Assembly: GCF_045679555.1 (NCBI RefSeq)
Contig: NC_092094.1
Span: forward strand, 18,685,905-18,749,904
From: Salvelinus alpinus
Taxonomy: Eukaryota; Chordata; Actinopteri; Salmoniformes; Salmonidae
Length of the DNA stretch: 64,000 nucleotides
Direction of reading: 5' to 3'
This document shows positions 11,953-26,208 of this stretch, one piece after another. The notes beneath the pieces are model-generated. The model was not told where the DNA came from, did no database searches, and saw only the letters and a program-made list of their open reading frames with translations. Position 1 is the first letter of the stretch, and every line of letters begins with the position of its first letter. A program made the translations under genes and the position numbers.

Positions 11953-13168
11953 TTTGACAGAGATTTAGAGGGGGTTCCCGCTCTCAAACAATACGAGTCG
12001 ATGGAGTGACTAAACGAAAGAGAAGAATACCACTATCAGGGAACAAGGAATTTCTCAAACTCCGTTGGGCCGTTTTACCCTTCAAACTTCTTCCTCCTCA
12101 TTCCAGCCTATGTTGCCAACTATGTTTCAGCGATCTGTCACTAAAGTTGCTAGATTCCATCTTACCCCCTCCCCTTGTGCTTCTCTGCCTCTGTGCGCCG
12201 TTACTGTAGCTTCTCCCACTCTCGTTTGCAGAATTTAGTGTGAAAAATGTTGCTAGATTCCATCTTACCCCCTCCCCTTGTGCTTCTCTGCCTGTGTGCG
12301 CAGTTGCTGTGACTGTTGCAGGGACTGTGAAGAGACCTCTTGTGGCTTGTCTTGTGGGGTATGTATGCGTGTCCGAGCTGTGTGCTAGTAGTTTAGACAG
12401 ACAGCTCGGTGCGTTCGACATGTCAATACCTCTCATAAATAAAACTAGTGACGAAGTCAATCTCTCCTCCACTTTCAGCCAGGAGAGATTGACATGCATA
12501 TTATTAACATTAGCTCTCTGTGTACATCCAAGGGCCAGCCGTGCTGCCCTGTTCTGAGCCAATTGCAATTTTCCTAAGTCATTTTTGTGGCACCTGACCA
12601 CACGACTGAACAGTAGTTAAGGTGTGCGACAAAAATAGGACCTGTAGGACCTGCCTTGTTGATAGTGTTGTTAAGAAGGCAGAGCATCGCTTTATTATAG
12701 ACAGACTTCTCCCCATCTTAGCTACTACTGCGTCAATATGTTTTGACTATGACAGTTTACAATCTAGGGTTACTCCAAGCAGTTTAGTCATCTCAACTTG
12801 CTCAATTTCCACATGACTTATTACAAGATTTAGTTGAGGTTTAGGGTTTAGTGAGTGTTTTGCTCCAAATACAATGCTTTTAGTTTTATAAATATTTAGG
12901 GCTAACTTACTCCTTGCCACCCACTCTGAAACGAACTGCAGCTCTTTGTTGAGTGTTGCAGTCATTTCAGTCGCTGCAGTAGCTGACGTGTATAGTGTAG
13001 AGTCATCCGCATACACATGGCTTTACTCAAAGTCAGTGGCATGTCGTTAGTAAAAATGTACTCAAGGTCCAAAAGGAATTTGGCTTCCGCTCTAGCCCGA
13101 AGACTCTTTTACAAGTAACAGTCACTGGCGAGGTCTGAAAACACTACCTGCCGCCCTAAAATGGAACA

Positions 13169-13239
13169 TGCATTGGCCGGGAATCGAACCCGGGCCTCCC
13201 GCGTGGCAGGCGAGAATTCTACCACTGAACCACCAATGC
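13169..13239 (-). tRNA. tRNA-Gly (GCC), unit 11
   Basis: Identical to the unit 1 gene; S-type unit. Confidence 0.97.
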
Positions 13240-14455
13240 TTTGACAGAGATTTAGAGGGGGTTCCCGCTCTCAAACAATACGAGTCGATGGAGTGACTAA
13301 ACGAAAGAGAAGAATACCACTATCAGGGAACAAGGAATTTCTCAAACTCCGTTGGGCCGTTTTACCCTTCAAACTTCTTCCTCCTCATTCCAGCCTATGT
13401 TGCCAACTATGTTTCAGCGATCTGTCACTAAAGTTGCTAGATTCCATCTTACCCCCTCCCCTTGTGCTTCTCTGCCTCTGTGCGCCGTTACTGTAGCTTC
13501 TCCCACTCTCGTTTGCAGAATTTAGTGTGAAAAATGTTGCTAGATTCCATCTTACCCCCTCCCCTTGTGCTTCTCTGCCTGTGTGCGCAGTTGCTGTGAC
13601 TGTTGCAGGGACTGTGAAGAGACCTCTTGTGGCTTGTCTTGTGGGGTATGTATGCGTGTCCGAGCTGTGTGCTAGTAGTTTAGACAGACAGCTCGGTGCG
13701 TTCGACATGTCAATACCTCTCATAAATAAAACTAGTGACGAAGTCAATCTCTCCTCCACTTTCAGCCAGGAGAGATTGACATGCATATTATTAACATTAG
13801 CTCTCTGTGTACATCCAAGGGCCAGCCGTGCTGCCCTGTTCTGAGCCAATTGCAATTTTCCTAAGTCATTTTTGTGGCACCTGACCACACGACTGAACAG
13901 TAGTTAAGGTGTGCGACAAAAATAGGACCTGTAGGACCTGCCTTGTTGATAGTGTTGTTAAGAAGGCAGAGCATCGCTTTATTATAGACAGACTTCTCCC
14001 CATCTTAGCTACTACTGCGTCAATATGTTTTGACTATGACAGTTTACAATCTAGGGTTACTCCAAGCAGTTTAGTCATCTCAACTTGCTCAATTTCCACA
14101 TGACTTATTACAAGATTTAGTTGAGGTTTAGGGTTTAGTGAGTGTTTTGCTCCAAATACAATGCTTTTAGTTTTATAAATATTTAGGGCTAACTTACTCC
14201 TTGCCACCCACTCTGAAACGAACTGCAGCTCTTTGTTGAGTGTTGCAGTCATTTCAGTCGCTGCAGTAGCTGACGTGTATAGTGTAGAGTCATCCGCATA
14301 CACATGGCTTTACTCAAAGTCAGTGGCATGTCGTTAGTAAAAATGTACTCAAGGTCCAAAAGGAATTTGGCTTCCGCTCTAGCCCGAAGACTCTTTTACA
14401 AGTAACAGTCACTGGCGAGGTCTGAAAACACTACCTGCCGCCCTAAAATGGAACA

Positions 14456-14526
14456 TGCATTGGCCGGGAATCGAACCCGGGCCTCCCGCGTGGCAGGCGA
14501 GAATTCTACCACTGAACCACCAATGC
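14456..14526 (-). tRNA. tRNA-Gly (GCC), unit 12
   Basis: Identical to the unit 1 gene; S-type unit. Confidence 0.97.
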
Positions 14527-15742
14527 TTTGACAGAGATTTAGAGGGGGTTCCCGCTCTCAAACAATACGAGTCGATGGAGTGACTAAACGAAAGAGAAGA
14601 ATACCACTATCAGGGAACAAGGAATTTCTCAAACTCCGTTGGGCCGTTTTACCCTTCAAACTTCTTCCTCCTCATTCCAGCCTATGTTGCCAACTATGTT
14701 TCAGCGATCTGTCACTAAAGTTGCTAGATTCCATCTTACCCCCTCCCCTTGTGCTTCTCTGCCTCTGTGCGCCGTTACTGTAGCTTCTCCCACTCTCGTT
14801 TGCAGAATTTAGTGTGAAAAATGTTGCTAGATTCCATCTTACCCCCTCCCCTTGTGCTTCTCTGCCTGTGTGCGCAGTTGCTGTGACTGTTGCAGGGACT
14901 GTGAAGAGACCTCTTGTGGCTTGTCTTGTGGGGTATGTATGCGTGTCCGAGCTGTGTGCTAGTAGTTTAGACAGACAGCTCGGTGCGTTCGACATGTCAA
15001 TACCTCTCATAAATAAAACTAGTGACGAAGTCAATCTCTCCTCCACTTTCAGCCAGGAGAGATTGACATGCATATTATTAACATTAGCTCTCTGTGTACA
15101 TCCAAGGGCCAGCCGTGCTGCCCTGTTCTGAGCCAATTGCAATTTTCCTAAGTCATTTTTGTGGCACCTGACCACACGACTGAACAGTAGTTAAGGTGTG
15201 CGACAAAAATAGGACCTGTAGGACCTGCCTTGTTGATAGTGTTGTTAAGAAGGCAGAGCATCGCTTTATTATAGACAGACTTCTCCCCATCTTAGCTACT
15301 ACTGCGTCAATATGTTTTGACTATGACAGTTTACAATCTAGGGTTACTCCAAGCAGTTTAGTCATCTCAACTTGCTCAATTTCCACATGACTTATTACAA
15401 GATTTAGTTGAGGTTTAGGGTTTAGTGAGTGTTTTGCTCCAAATACAATGCTTTTAGTTTTATAAATATTTAGGGCTAACTTACTCCTTGCCACCCACTC
15501 TGAAACGAACTGCAGCTCTTTGTTGAGTGTTGCAGTCATTTCAGTCGCTGCAGTAGCTGACGTGTATAGTGTAGAGTCATCCGCATACACATGGCTTTAC
15601 TCAAAGTCAGTGGCATGTCGTTAGTAAAAATGTACTCAAGGTCCAAAAGGAATTTGGCTTCCGCTCTAGCCCGAAGACTCTTTTACAAGTAACAGTCACT
15701 GGCGAGGTCTGAAAACACTACCTGCCGCCCTAAAATGGAACA

Positions 15743-15813
15743 TGCATTGGCCGGGAATCGAACCCGGGCCTCCCGCGTGGCAGGCGAGAATTCTACCACT
15801 GAACCACCAATGC
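15743..15813 (-). tRNA. tRNA-Gly (GCC), unit 13
   Basis: Identical to the unit 1 gene; S-type unit. Confidence 0.97.
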
Positions 15814-17029
15814 TTTGACAGAGATTTAGAGGGGGTTCCCGCTCTCAAACAATACGAGTCGATGGAGTGACTAAACGAAAGAGAAGAATACCACTATCAG
15901 GGAACAAGGAATTTCTCAAACTCCGTTGGGCCGTTTTACCCTTCAAACTTCTTCCTCCTCATTCCAGCCTATGTTGCCAACTATGTTTCAGCGATCTGTC
16001 ACTAAAGTTGCTAGATTCCATCTTACCCCCTCCCCTTGTGCTTCTCTGCCTCTGTGCGCCGTTACTGTAGCTTCTCCCACTCTCGTTTGCAGAATTTAGT
16101 GTGAAAAATGTTGCTAGATTCCATCTTACCCCCTCCCCTTGTGCTTCTCTGCCTGTGTGCGCAGTTGCTGTGACTGTTGCAGGGACTGTGAAGAGACCTC
16201 TTGTGGCTTGTCTTGTGGGGTATGTATGCGTGTCCGAGCTGTGTGCTAGTAGTTTAGACAGACAGCTCGGTGCGTTCGACATGTCAATACCTCTCATAAA
16301 TAAAACTAGTGACGAAGTCAATCTCTCCTCCACTTTCAGCCAGGAGAGATTGACATGCATATTATTAACATTAGCTCTCTGTGTACATCCAAGGGCCAGC
16401 CGTGCTGCCCTGTTCTGAGCCAATTGCAATTTTCCTAAGTCATTTTTGTGGCACCTGACCACACGACTGAACAGTAGTTAAGGTGTGCGACAAAAATAGG
16501 ACCTGTAGGACCTGCCTTGTTGATAGTGTTGTTAAGAAGGCAGAGCATCGCTTTATTATAGACAGACTTCTCCCCATCTTAGCTACTACTGCGTCAATAT
16601 GTTTTGACTATGACAGTTTACAATCTAGGGTTACTCCAAGCAGTTTAGTCATCTCAACTTGCTCAATTTCCACATGACTTATTACAAGATTTAGTTGAGG
16701 TTTAGGGTTTAGTGAGTGTTTTGCTCCAAATACAATGCTTTTAGTTTTATAAATATTTAGGGCTAACTTACTCCTTGCCACCCACTCTGAAACGAACTGC
16801 AGCTCTTTGTTGAGTGTTGCAGTCATTTCAGTCGCTGCAGTAGCTGACGTGTATAGTGTAGAGTCATCCGCATACACATGGCTTTACTCAAAGTCAGTGG
16901 CATGTCGTTAGTAAAAATGTACTCAAGGTCCAAAAGGAATTTGGCTTCCGCTCTAGCCCGAAGACTCTTTTACAAGTAACAGTCACTGGCGAGGTCTGAA
17001 AACACTACCTGCCGCCCTAAAATGGAACA

Positions 17030-17100
17030 TGCATTGGCCGGGAATCGAACCCGGGCCTCCCGCGTGGCAGGCGAGAATTCTACCACTGAACCACCAATGC
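17030..17100 (-). tRNA. tRNA-Gly (GCC), unit 14
   Basis: Identical to the unit 1 gene; S-type unit. Confidence 0.97.
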
Positions 17101-18316
17101 TTTGACAGAGATTTAGAGGGGGTTCCCGCTCTCAAACAATACGAGTCGATGGAGTGACTAAACGAAAGAGAAGAATACCACTATCAGGGAACAAGGAATT
17201 TCTCAAACTCCGTTGGGCCGTTTTACCCTTCAAACTTCTTCCTCCTCATTCCAGCCTATGTTGCCAACTATGTTTCAGCGATCTGTCACTAAAGTTGCTA
17301 GATTCCATCTTACCCCCTCCCCTTGTGCTTCTCTGCCTCTGTGCGCCGTTACTGTAGCTTCTCCCACTCTCGTTTGCAGAATTTAGTGTGAAAAATGTTG
17401 CTAGATTCCATCTTACCCCCTCCCCTTGTGCTTCTCTGCCTGTGTGCGCAGTTGCTGTGACTGTTGCAGGGACTGTGAAGAGACCTCTTGTGGCTTGTCT
17501 TGTGGGGTATGTATGCGTGTCCGAGCTGTGTGCTAGTAGTTTAGACAGACAGCTCGGTGCGTTCGACATGTCAATACCTCTCATAAATAAAACTAGTGAC
17601 GAAGTCAATCTCTCCTCCACTTTCAGCCAGGAGAGATTGACATGCATATTATTAACATTAGCTCTCTGTGTACATCCAAGGGCCAGCCGTGCTGCCCTGT
17701 TCTGAGCCAATTGCAATTTTCCTAAGTCATTTTTGTGGCACCTGACCACACGACTGAACAGTAGTTAAGGTGTGCGACAAAAATAGGACCTGTAGGACCT
17801 GCCTTGTTGATAGTGTTGTTAAGAAGGCAGAGCATCGCTTTATTATAGACAGACTTCTCCCCATCTTAGCTACTACTGCGTCAATATGTTTTGACTATGA
17901 CAGTTTACAATCTAGGGTTACTCCAAGCAGTTTAGTCATCTCAACTTGCTCAATTTCCACATGACTTATTACAAGATTTAGTTGAGGTTTAGGGTTTAGT
18001 GAGTGTTTTGCTCCAAATACAATGCTTTTAGTTTTATAAATATTTAGGGCTAACTTACTCCTTGCCACCCACTCTGAAACGAACTGCAGCTCTTTGTTGA
18101 GTGTTGCAGTCATTTCAGTCGCTGCAGTAGCTGACGTGTATAGTGTAGAGTCATCCGCATACACATGGCTTTACTCAAAGTCAGTGGCATGTCGTTAGTA
18201 AAAATGTACTCAAGGTCCAAAAGGAATTTGGCTTCCGCTCTAGCCCGAAGACTCTTTTACAAGTAACAGTCACTGGCGAGGTCTGAAAACACTACCTGCC
18301 GCCCTAAAATGGAACA

Positions 18317-18387
18317 TGCATTGGCCGGGAATCGAACCCGGGCCTCCCGCGTGGCAGGCGAGAATTCTACCACTGAACCACCAATGC
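18317..18387 (-). tRNA. tRNA-Gly (GCC), unit 15
   Basis: Identical to the unit 1 gene; S-type unit. Confidence 0.97.
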
Positions 18388-19603
18388 TTTGACAGAGATT
18401 TAGAGGGGGTTCCCGCTCTCAAACAATACGAGTCGATGGAGTGACTAAACGAAAGAGAAGAATACCACTATCAGGGAACAAGGAATTTCTCAAACTCCGT
18501 TGGGCCGTTTTACCCTTCAAACTTCTTCCTCCTCATTCCAGCCTATGTTGCCAACTATGTTTCAGCGATCTGTCACTAAAGTTGCTAGATTCCATCTTAC
18601 CCCCTCCCCTTGTGCTTCTCTGCCTCTGTGCGCCGTTACTGTAGCTTCTCCCACTCTCGTTTGCAGAATTTAGTGTGAAAAATGTTGCTAGATTCCATCT
18701 TACCCCCTCCCCTTGTGCTTCTCTGCCTGTGTGCGCAGTTGCTGTGACTGTTGCAGGGACTGTGAAGAGACCTCTTGTGGCTTGTCTTGTGGGGTATGTA
18801 TGCGTGTCCGAGCTGTGTGCTAGTAGTTTAGACAGACAGCTCGGTGCGTTCGACATGTCAATACCTCTCATAAATAAAACTAGTGACGAAGTCAATCTCT
18901 CCTCCACTTTCAGCCAGGAGAGATTGACATGCATATTATTAACATTAGCTCTCTGTGTACATCCAAGGGCCAGCCGTGCTGCCCTGTTCTGAGCCAATTG
19001 CAATTTTCCTAAGTCATTTTTGTGGCACCTGACCACACGACTGAACAGTAGTTAAGGTGTGCGACAAAAATAGGACCTGTAGGACCTGCCTTGTTGATAG
19101 TGTTGTTAAGAAGGCAGAGCATCGCTTTATTATAGACAGACTTCTCCCCATCTTAGCTACTACTGCGTCAATATGTTTTGACTATGACAGTTTACAATCT
19201 AGGGTTACTCCAAGCAGTTTAGTCATCTCAACTTGCTCAATTTCCACATGACTTATTACAAGATTTAGTTGAGGTTTAGGGTTTAGTGAGTGTTTTGCTC
19301 CAAATACAATGCTTTTAGTTTTATAAATATTTAGGGCTAACTTACTCCTTGCCACCCACTCTGAAACGAACTGCAGCTCTTTGTTGAGTGTTGCAGTCAT
19401 TTCAGTCGCTGCAGTAGCTGACGTGTATAGTGTAGAGTCATCCGCATACACATGGCTTTACTCAAAGTCAGTGGCATGTCGTTAGTAAAAATGTACTCAA
19501 GGTCCAAAAGGAATTTGGCTTCCGCTCTAGCCCGAAGACTCTTTTACAAGTAACAGTCACTGGCGAGGTCTGAAAACACTACCTGCCGCCCTAAAATGGA
19601 ACA

Positions 19604-19674
19604 TGCATTGGCCGGGAATCGAACCCGGGCCTCCCGCGTGGCAGGCGAGAATTCTACCACTGAACCACCAATGC
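19604..19674 (-). tRNA. tRNA-Gly (GCC), unit 16
   Basis: Identical to the unit 1 gene; last of the eight-unit S block. Confidence 0.97.
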
Positions 19675-20890
19675 TTTGACAGAGATTTAGAGGGGGTTCC
19701 CGCTCTCAAACAATACGAGTCGATGGAGTGACTAAACGAAAGAGAAGAATACCACTATCAGGGAACAAGGAATTTCTCAAACTCCGTTGGGCCGTTTTAC
19801 CCTTCAAACTTCTTCCTCCTCATTCCAGCCTATGTTGCCAACTATGTTTCAGCGATCTGTCACTAAAGTTGCTAGATTCCATCTTACCCCCTCCCCTTGT
19901 GCTTCTCTGCCTCTGTGCGCCGTTACTGTAGCTTCTCCCACTCTCGTTTGCAGAATTTAGTGTGAAAAATGTTGCTAGATTCCATCTTACCCCCTCCCCT
20001 TGTGCTTCTCTGCCTGTGTGCGCAGTTGCTGTGACTGTTGCAGGGACTGTGAAGAGACCTCTTGTGGCTTGTCTTGTGGGGTATGTATGCGTGTCCGAGC
20101 TGTGTGCTAGTAGTTTAGACAGACAGCTCGGTGCGTTCGACATGTCAATACCTCTCATAAATAAAACTAGTGACGAAGTCAATCTCTCCTCCACTTTCAG
20201 CCAGGAGAGATTGACATGCATATTATTAACATTAGCTCTCTGTGTACATCCAAGGGCCAGCCGTGCTGCCCTGTTCTGAGCCAATTGCAATTTTCCTAAG
20301 TCATTTTTGTGGCACCTGACCACACGACTGAACAGTAGTTAAGGTGTGCGACAAAAATAGGACCTGTAGGACCTGCCTTGTTGATAGTGTTGTTAAGAAG
20401 GCAGAGCATCGCTTTATTATAGACAGACTTCTCCCCATCTTAGCTACTACTGCGTCAATATGTTTTGACTATGACAGTTTACAATCTAGGGTTACTCCAA
20501 GCAGTTTAGTCATCTCAACTTGCTCAATTTCCACATGACTTATTACAAGATTTAGTTGAGGTTTAGGGTTTAGTGAGTGTTTTGCTCCAAATACAATGCT
20601 TTTAGTTTTATAAATATTTAGGGCTAACTTACTCCTTGCCACCCACTCTGAAACGAACTGCAGCTCTTTGTTGAGTGTTGCAGTCATTTCAGTCGCTGCA
20701 GTAGCTGACGTGTATAGTGTAGAGTCATCCGCATACACATGGCTTTACTCAAAGTCAGTGGCATGTCGTTAGTAAAAATGTACTCAAGGTCCAAAAGGAA
20801 TTTGGCTTCCGCTCTAGCCCGAAGACTCTTTTACAAGTAACAGTCACTGGCGAGGTCTGAAAACACTACCTGCCGCCCTAAAATGGAACA

Positions 20891-20961
20891 TGCATTGGCC
20901 GGGAATCGAACCCGGGCCTCCCGCGTGGAAGGCGAGAATTCTACCACTGAACCACCAATGC
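20891..20961 (-). tRNA. tRNA-Gly with anticodon UCC, unit 17
   Basis: The only difference from the reference copy is plus-strand A instead of C at 20929. The loop therefore reads CTTCCAC and the anticodon becomes UCC in place of GCC (wobble base 34 changed from G to U). C35, C36 and discriminator A73, the main eukaryotic glycine identity bases, are kept, so charging with glycine is expected while codon choice shifts from GGC/GGU towards GGA/GGG. The body remains that of Gly-GCC. It could also be a sequencing error. Confidence 0.92.
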
Positions 20962-22210
20962 TTTGACAGAGATTTAGAGGGGGTTCCCGCTCTCAAACAA
21001 TACGAGTCGATGGAGTGACTAAACGAAAGAGAAGAATACCACTATCAGGGAACAAGGAATTTCTCAAACTCCGTTGGGCCGTTTTACCCTTCAAACTTCT
21101 TCCTCCTCATTCCAGCCTATGTTGCCAACTATGTTTCAGCGATCTGTCACTAAAGTTGCTAGATTCCATCTTACCCCCTCCCCTTGTGCTTCTCTGCCTC
21201 TGTGCGCCGTTACTGTAGCTTCTCCCACTCTCGTTTGCAGAATTTAGTGTGAAAAATGTTGCTAGATTCCATCTTACCCCCTCCCCTTGTGCTTCTCTGC
21301 CTGTGTGCGCAGTTGCTGTGACTGTTGCAGGGACTGTGAAGAGACCTCTTGTGGCTTGTCTTGTGGGGTATGTATGCGTGTCCGAGCTGTGTGCTAGTAG
21401 TTTAGACAGACTAGTAGTTTAGACTAGTAGTTTAGACAGACAGCTCGGTGCGTTCGACATGTCAATACCTCTCATAAATAAAACTAGTGACGAAGTCAAT
21501 AGTCAATACTCCACTTTCAGCCAGGAGAGATTGACATGCATATTATTAACATTAGCTCTCTGTGTACATCCAAGGGCCAGCCGTGCTGCCCTGTTCTGAG
21601 CCAATTGCAATTTTCCTAAGTCATTTTTGTGGCACCTGACCACACGACTGAACAGTAGTTAAGGTGTGCGACAAAAATAGGACCTGTAGGACCTGCCTTG
21701 TTGATAGTGTTGTTAAGAAGGCAGAGCATCGCTTTATTATAGACAGACTTCTCCCCATCTTAGCTACTACTGCGTCAATATGTTTTGACTATGACAGTTT
21801 ACAATCTAGGGTTACTCCAAGCAGTTTAGTCATCTCAACTTGCTCAATTTCCACATGACTTATTACAAGATTTAGTTGAGGTTTAGGGTTTAGTGAGTGT
21901 TTTGCTCCAAATACAATGCTTTTAGTTTTATAAATATTTAGGGCTAACTTACTCCTTGCCACCCACTCTGAAACGAACTGCAGCTCTTTGTTGAGTGTTG
22001 CAGTCATTTCAGTCGCTGCAGTAGCTGACGTGTATAGTGTAGAGTCATCCGCATACACATGGCTTTACTCAAAGTCAGTGGCATGTCGTTAGTAAAAATG
22101 TACTCAAGGTCCAAAAGGAATTTGGCTTCCGCTCTAGCCCGAAGACTCTTTTACAAGTAACAGTCACTGGCGAGGTCTGAAAACACTACCTGCCGCCCTA
22201 AAATGGAACA

Positions 22211-22281
22211 TGCATTGGCCGGGAATCGAACCCGGGCCTCCCGCGTGGCAGGCGAGAATTCTACCACTGAACCACCAATGC
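22211..22281 (-). tRNA. tRNA-Gly (GCC), unit 18
   Basis: Identical to the unit 1 gene; L-type unit. Confidence 0.97.
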
Positions 22282-23530
22282 TTTGACAGAGATTTAGAGG
22301 GGGTTCCCGCTCTCAAACAATACGAGTCGATGGAGTGACTAAACGAAAGAGAAGAATACCACTATCAGGGAACAAGGAATTTCTCAAACTCCGTTGGGCC
22401 GTTTTACCCTTCAAACTTCTTCCTCCTCATTCCAGCCTATGTTGCCAACTATGTTTCAGCGATCTGTCACTAAAGTTGCTAGATTCCATCTTACCCCCTC
22501 CCCTTGTGCTTCTCTGCCTCTGTGCGCCGTTACTGTAGCTTCTCCCACTCTCGTTTGCAGAATTTAGTGTGAAAAATGTTGCTAGATTCCATCTTACCCC
22601 CTCCCCTTGTGCTTCTCTGCCTGTGTGCGCAGTTGCTGTGACTGTTGCAGGGACTGTGAAGAGACCTCTTGTGGCTTGTCTTGTGGGGTATGTATGCGTG
22701 TCCGAGCTGTGTGCTAGTAGTTTAGACAGACTAGTAGTTTAGACTAGTAGTTTAGACAGACAGCTCGGTGCGTTCGACATGTCAATACCTCTCATAAATA
22801 AAACTAGTGACGAAGTCAATAGTCAATACTCCACTTTCAGCCAGGAGAGATTGACATGCATATTATTAACATTAGCTCTCTGTGTACATCCAAGGGCCAG
22901 CCGTGCTGCCCTGTTCTGAGCCAATTGCAATTTTCCTAAGTCATTTTTGTGGCACCTGACCACACGACTGAACAGTAGTTAAGGTGTGCGACAAAAATAG
23001 GACCTGTAGGACCTGCCTTGTTGATAGTGTTGTTAAGAAGGCAGAGCATCGCTTTATTATAGACAGACTTCTCCCCATCTTAGCTACTACTGCGTCAATA
23101 TGTTTTGACTATGACAGTTTACAATCTAGGGTTACTCCAAGCAGTTTAGTCATCTCAACTTGCTCAATTTCCACATGACTTATTACAAGATTTAGTTGAG
23201 GTTTAGGGTTTAGTGAGTGTTTTGCTCCAAATACAATGCTTTTAGTTTTATAAATATTTAGGGCTAACTTACTCCTTGCCACCCACTCTGAAACGAACTG
23301 CAGCTCTTTGTTGAGTGTTGCAGTCATTTCAGTCGCTGCAGTAGCTGACGTGTATAGTGTAGAGTCATCCGCATACACATGGCTTTACTCAAAGTCAGTG
23401 GCATGTCGTTAGTAAAAATGTACTCAAGGTCCAAAAGGAATTTGGCTTCCGCTCTAGCCCGAAGACTCTTTTACAAGTAACAGTCACTGGCGAGGTCTGA
23501 AAACACTACCTGCCGCCCTAAAATGGAACA

Positions 23531-23601
23531 TGCATTGGCCGGGAATCGAACCCGGGCCTCCCGCGTGGCAGGCGAGAATTCTACCACTGAACCACCAATG
23601 C
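23531..23601 (-). tRNA. tRNA-Gly (GCC), unit 19
   Basis: Identical to the unit 1 gene; L-type unit. Confidence 0.97.
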
Positions 23602-24850
23602 TTTGACAGAGATTTAGAGGGGGTTCCCGCTCTCAAACAATACGAGTCGATGGAGTGACTAAACGAAAGAGAAGAATACCACTATCAGGGAACAAGGAAT
23701 TTCTCAAACTCCGTTGGGCCGTTTTACCCTTCAAACTTCTTCCTCCTCATTCCAGCCTATGTTGCCAACTATGTTTCAGCGATCTGTCACTAAAGTTGCT
23801 AGATTCCATCTTACCCCCTCCCCTTGTGCTTCTCTGCCTCTGTGCGCCGTTACTGTAGCTTCTCCCACTCTCGTTTGCAGAATTTAGTGTGAAAAATGTT
23901 GCTAGATTCCATCTTACCCCCTCCCCTTGTGCTTCTCTGCCTGTGTGCGCAGTTGCTGTGACTGTTGCAGGGACTGTGAAGAGACCTCTTGTGGCTTGTC
24001 TTGTGGGGTATGTATGCGTGTCCGAGCTGTGTGCTAGTAGTTTAGACAGACTAGTAGTTTAGACTAGTAGTTTAGACAGACAGCTCGGTGCGTTCGACAT
24101 GTCAATACCTCTCATAAATAAAACTAGTGACGAAGTCAATAGTCAATACTCCACTTTCAGCCAGGAGAGATTGACATGCATATTATTAACATTAGCTCTC
24201 TGTGTACATCCAAGGGCCAGCCGTGCTGCCCTGTTCTGAGCCAATTGCAATTTTCCTAAGTCATTTTTGTGGCACCTGACCACACGACTGAACAGTAGTT
24301 AAGGTGTGCGACAAAAATAGGACCTGTAGGACCTGCCTTGTTGATAGTGTTGTTAAGAAGGCAGAGCATCGCTTTATTATAGACAGACTTCTCCCCATCT
24401 TAGCTACTACTGCGTCAATATGTTTTGACTATGACAGTTTACAATCTAGGGTTACTCCAAGCAGTTTAGTCATCTCAACTTGCTCAATTTCCACATGACT
24501 TATTACAAGATTTAGTTGAGGTTTAGGGTTTAGTGAGTGTTTTGCTCCAAATACAATGCTTTTAGTTTTATAAATATTTAGGGCTAACTTACTCCTTGCC
24601 ACCCACTCTGAAACGAACTGCAGCTCTTTGTTGAGTGTTGCAGTCATTTCAGTCGCTGCAGTAGCTGACGTGTATAGTGTAGAGTCATCCGCATACACAT
24701 GGCTTTACTCAAAGTCAGTGGCATGTCGTTAGTAAAAATGTACTCAAGGTCCAAAAGGAATTTGGCTTCCGCTCTAGCCCGAAGACTCTTTTACAAGTAA
24801 CAGTCACTGGCGAGGTCTGAAAACACTACCTGCCGCCCTAAAATGGAACA

Positions 24851-24921
24851 TGCATTGGCCGGGAATCGAACCCGGGCCTCCCGCGTGGCAGGCGAGAATT
24901 CTACCACTGAACCACCAATGC
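24851..24921 (-). tRNA. tRNA-Gly (GCC), unit 20
   Basis: Identical to the unit 1 gene; S-type unit. Confidence 0.97.
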
Positions 24922-26137
24922 TTTGACAGAGATTTAGAGGGGGTTCCCGCTCTCAAACAATACGAGTCGATGGAGTGACTAAACGAAAGAGAAGAATACC
25001 ACTATCAGGGAACAAGGAATTTCTCAAACTCCGTTGGGCCGTTTTACCCTTCAAACTTCTTCCTCCTCATTCCAGCCTATGTTGCCAACTATGTTTCAGC
25101 GATCTGTCACTAAAGTTGCTAGATTCCATCTTACCCCCTCCCCTTGTGCTTCTCTGCCTCTGTGCGCCGTTACTGTAGCTTCTCCCACTCTCGTTTGCAG
25201 AATTTAGTGTGAAAAATGTTGCTAGATTCCATCTTACCCCCTCCCCTTGTGCTTCTCTGCCTGTGTGCGCAGTTGCTGTGACTGTTGCAGGGACTGTGAA
25301 GAGACCTCTTGTGGCTTGTCTTGTGGGGTATGTATGCGTGTCCGAGCTGTGTGCTAGTAGTTTAGACAGACAGCTCGGTGCGTTCGACATGTCAATACCT
25401 CTCATAAATAAAACTAGTGACGAAGTCAATCTCTCCTCCACTTTCAGCCAGGAGAGATTGACATGCATATTATTAACATTAGCTCTCTGTGTACATCCAA
25501 GGGCCAGCCGTGCTGCCCTGTTCTGAGCCAATTGCAATTTTCCTAAGTCATTTTTGTGGCACCTGACCACACGACTGAACAGTAGTTAAGGTGTGCGACA
25601 AAAATAGGACCTGTAGGACCTGCCTTGTTGATAGTGTTGTTAAGAAGGCAGAGCATCGCTTTATTATAGACAGACTTCTCCCCATCTTAGCTACTACTGC
25701 GTCAATATGTTTTGACTATGACAGTTTACAATCTAGGGTTACTCCAAGCAGTTTAGTCATCTCAACTTGCTCAATTTCCACATGACTTATTACAAGATTT
25801 AGTTGAGGTTTAGGGTTTAGTGAGTGTTTTGCTCCAAATACAATGCTTTTAGTTTTATAAATATTTAGGGCTAACTTACTCCTTGCCACCCACTCTGAAA
25901 CGAACTGCAGCTCTTTGTTGAGTGTTGCAGTCATTTCAGTCGCTGCAGTAGCTGACGTGTATAGTGTAGAGTCATCCGCATACACATGGCTTTACTCAAA
26001 GTCAGTGGCATGTCGTTAGTAAAAATGTACTCAAGGTCCAAAAGGAATTTGGCTTCCGCTCTAGCCCGAAGACTCTTTTACAAGTAACAGTCACTGGCGA
26101 GGTCTGAAAACACTACCTGCCGCCCTAAAATGGAACA

Positions 26138-26208
26138 TGCATTGGCCGGGAATCGAACCCGGGCCTCCCGCGTGGCAGGCGAGAATTCTACCACTGAACC
26201 ACCAATGC
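26138..26208 (-). tRNA. tRNA-Gly (GCC), unit 21
   Basis: Identical to the unit 1 gene; L-type unit between S units. Confidence 0.97.
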
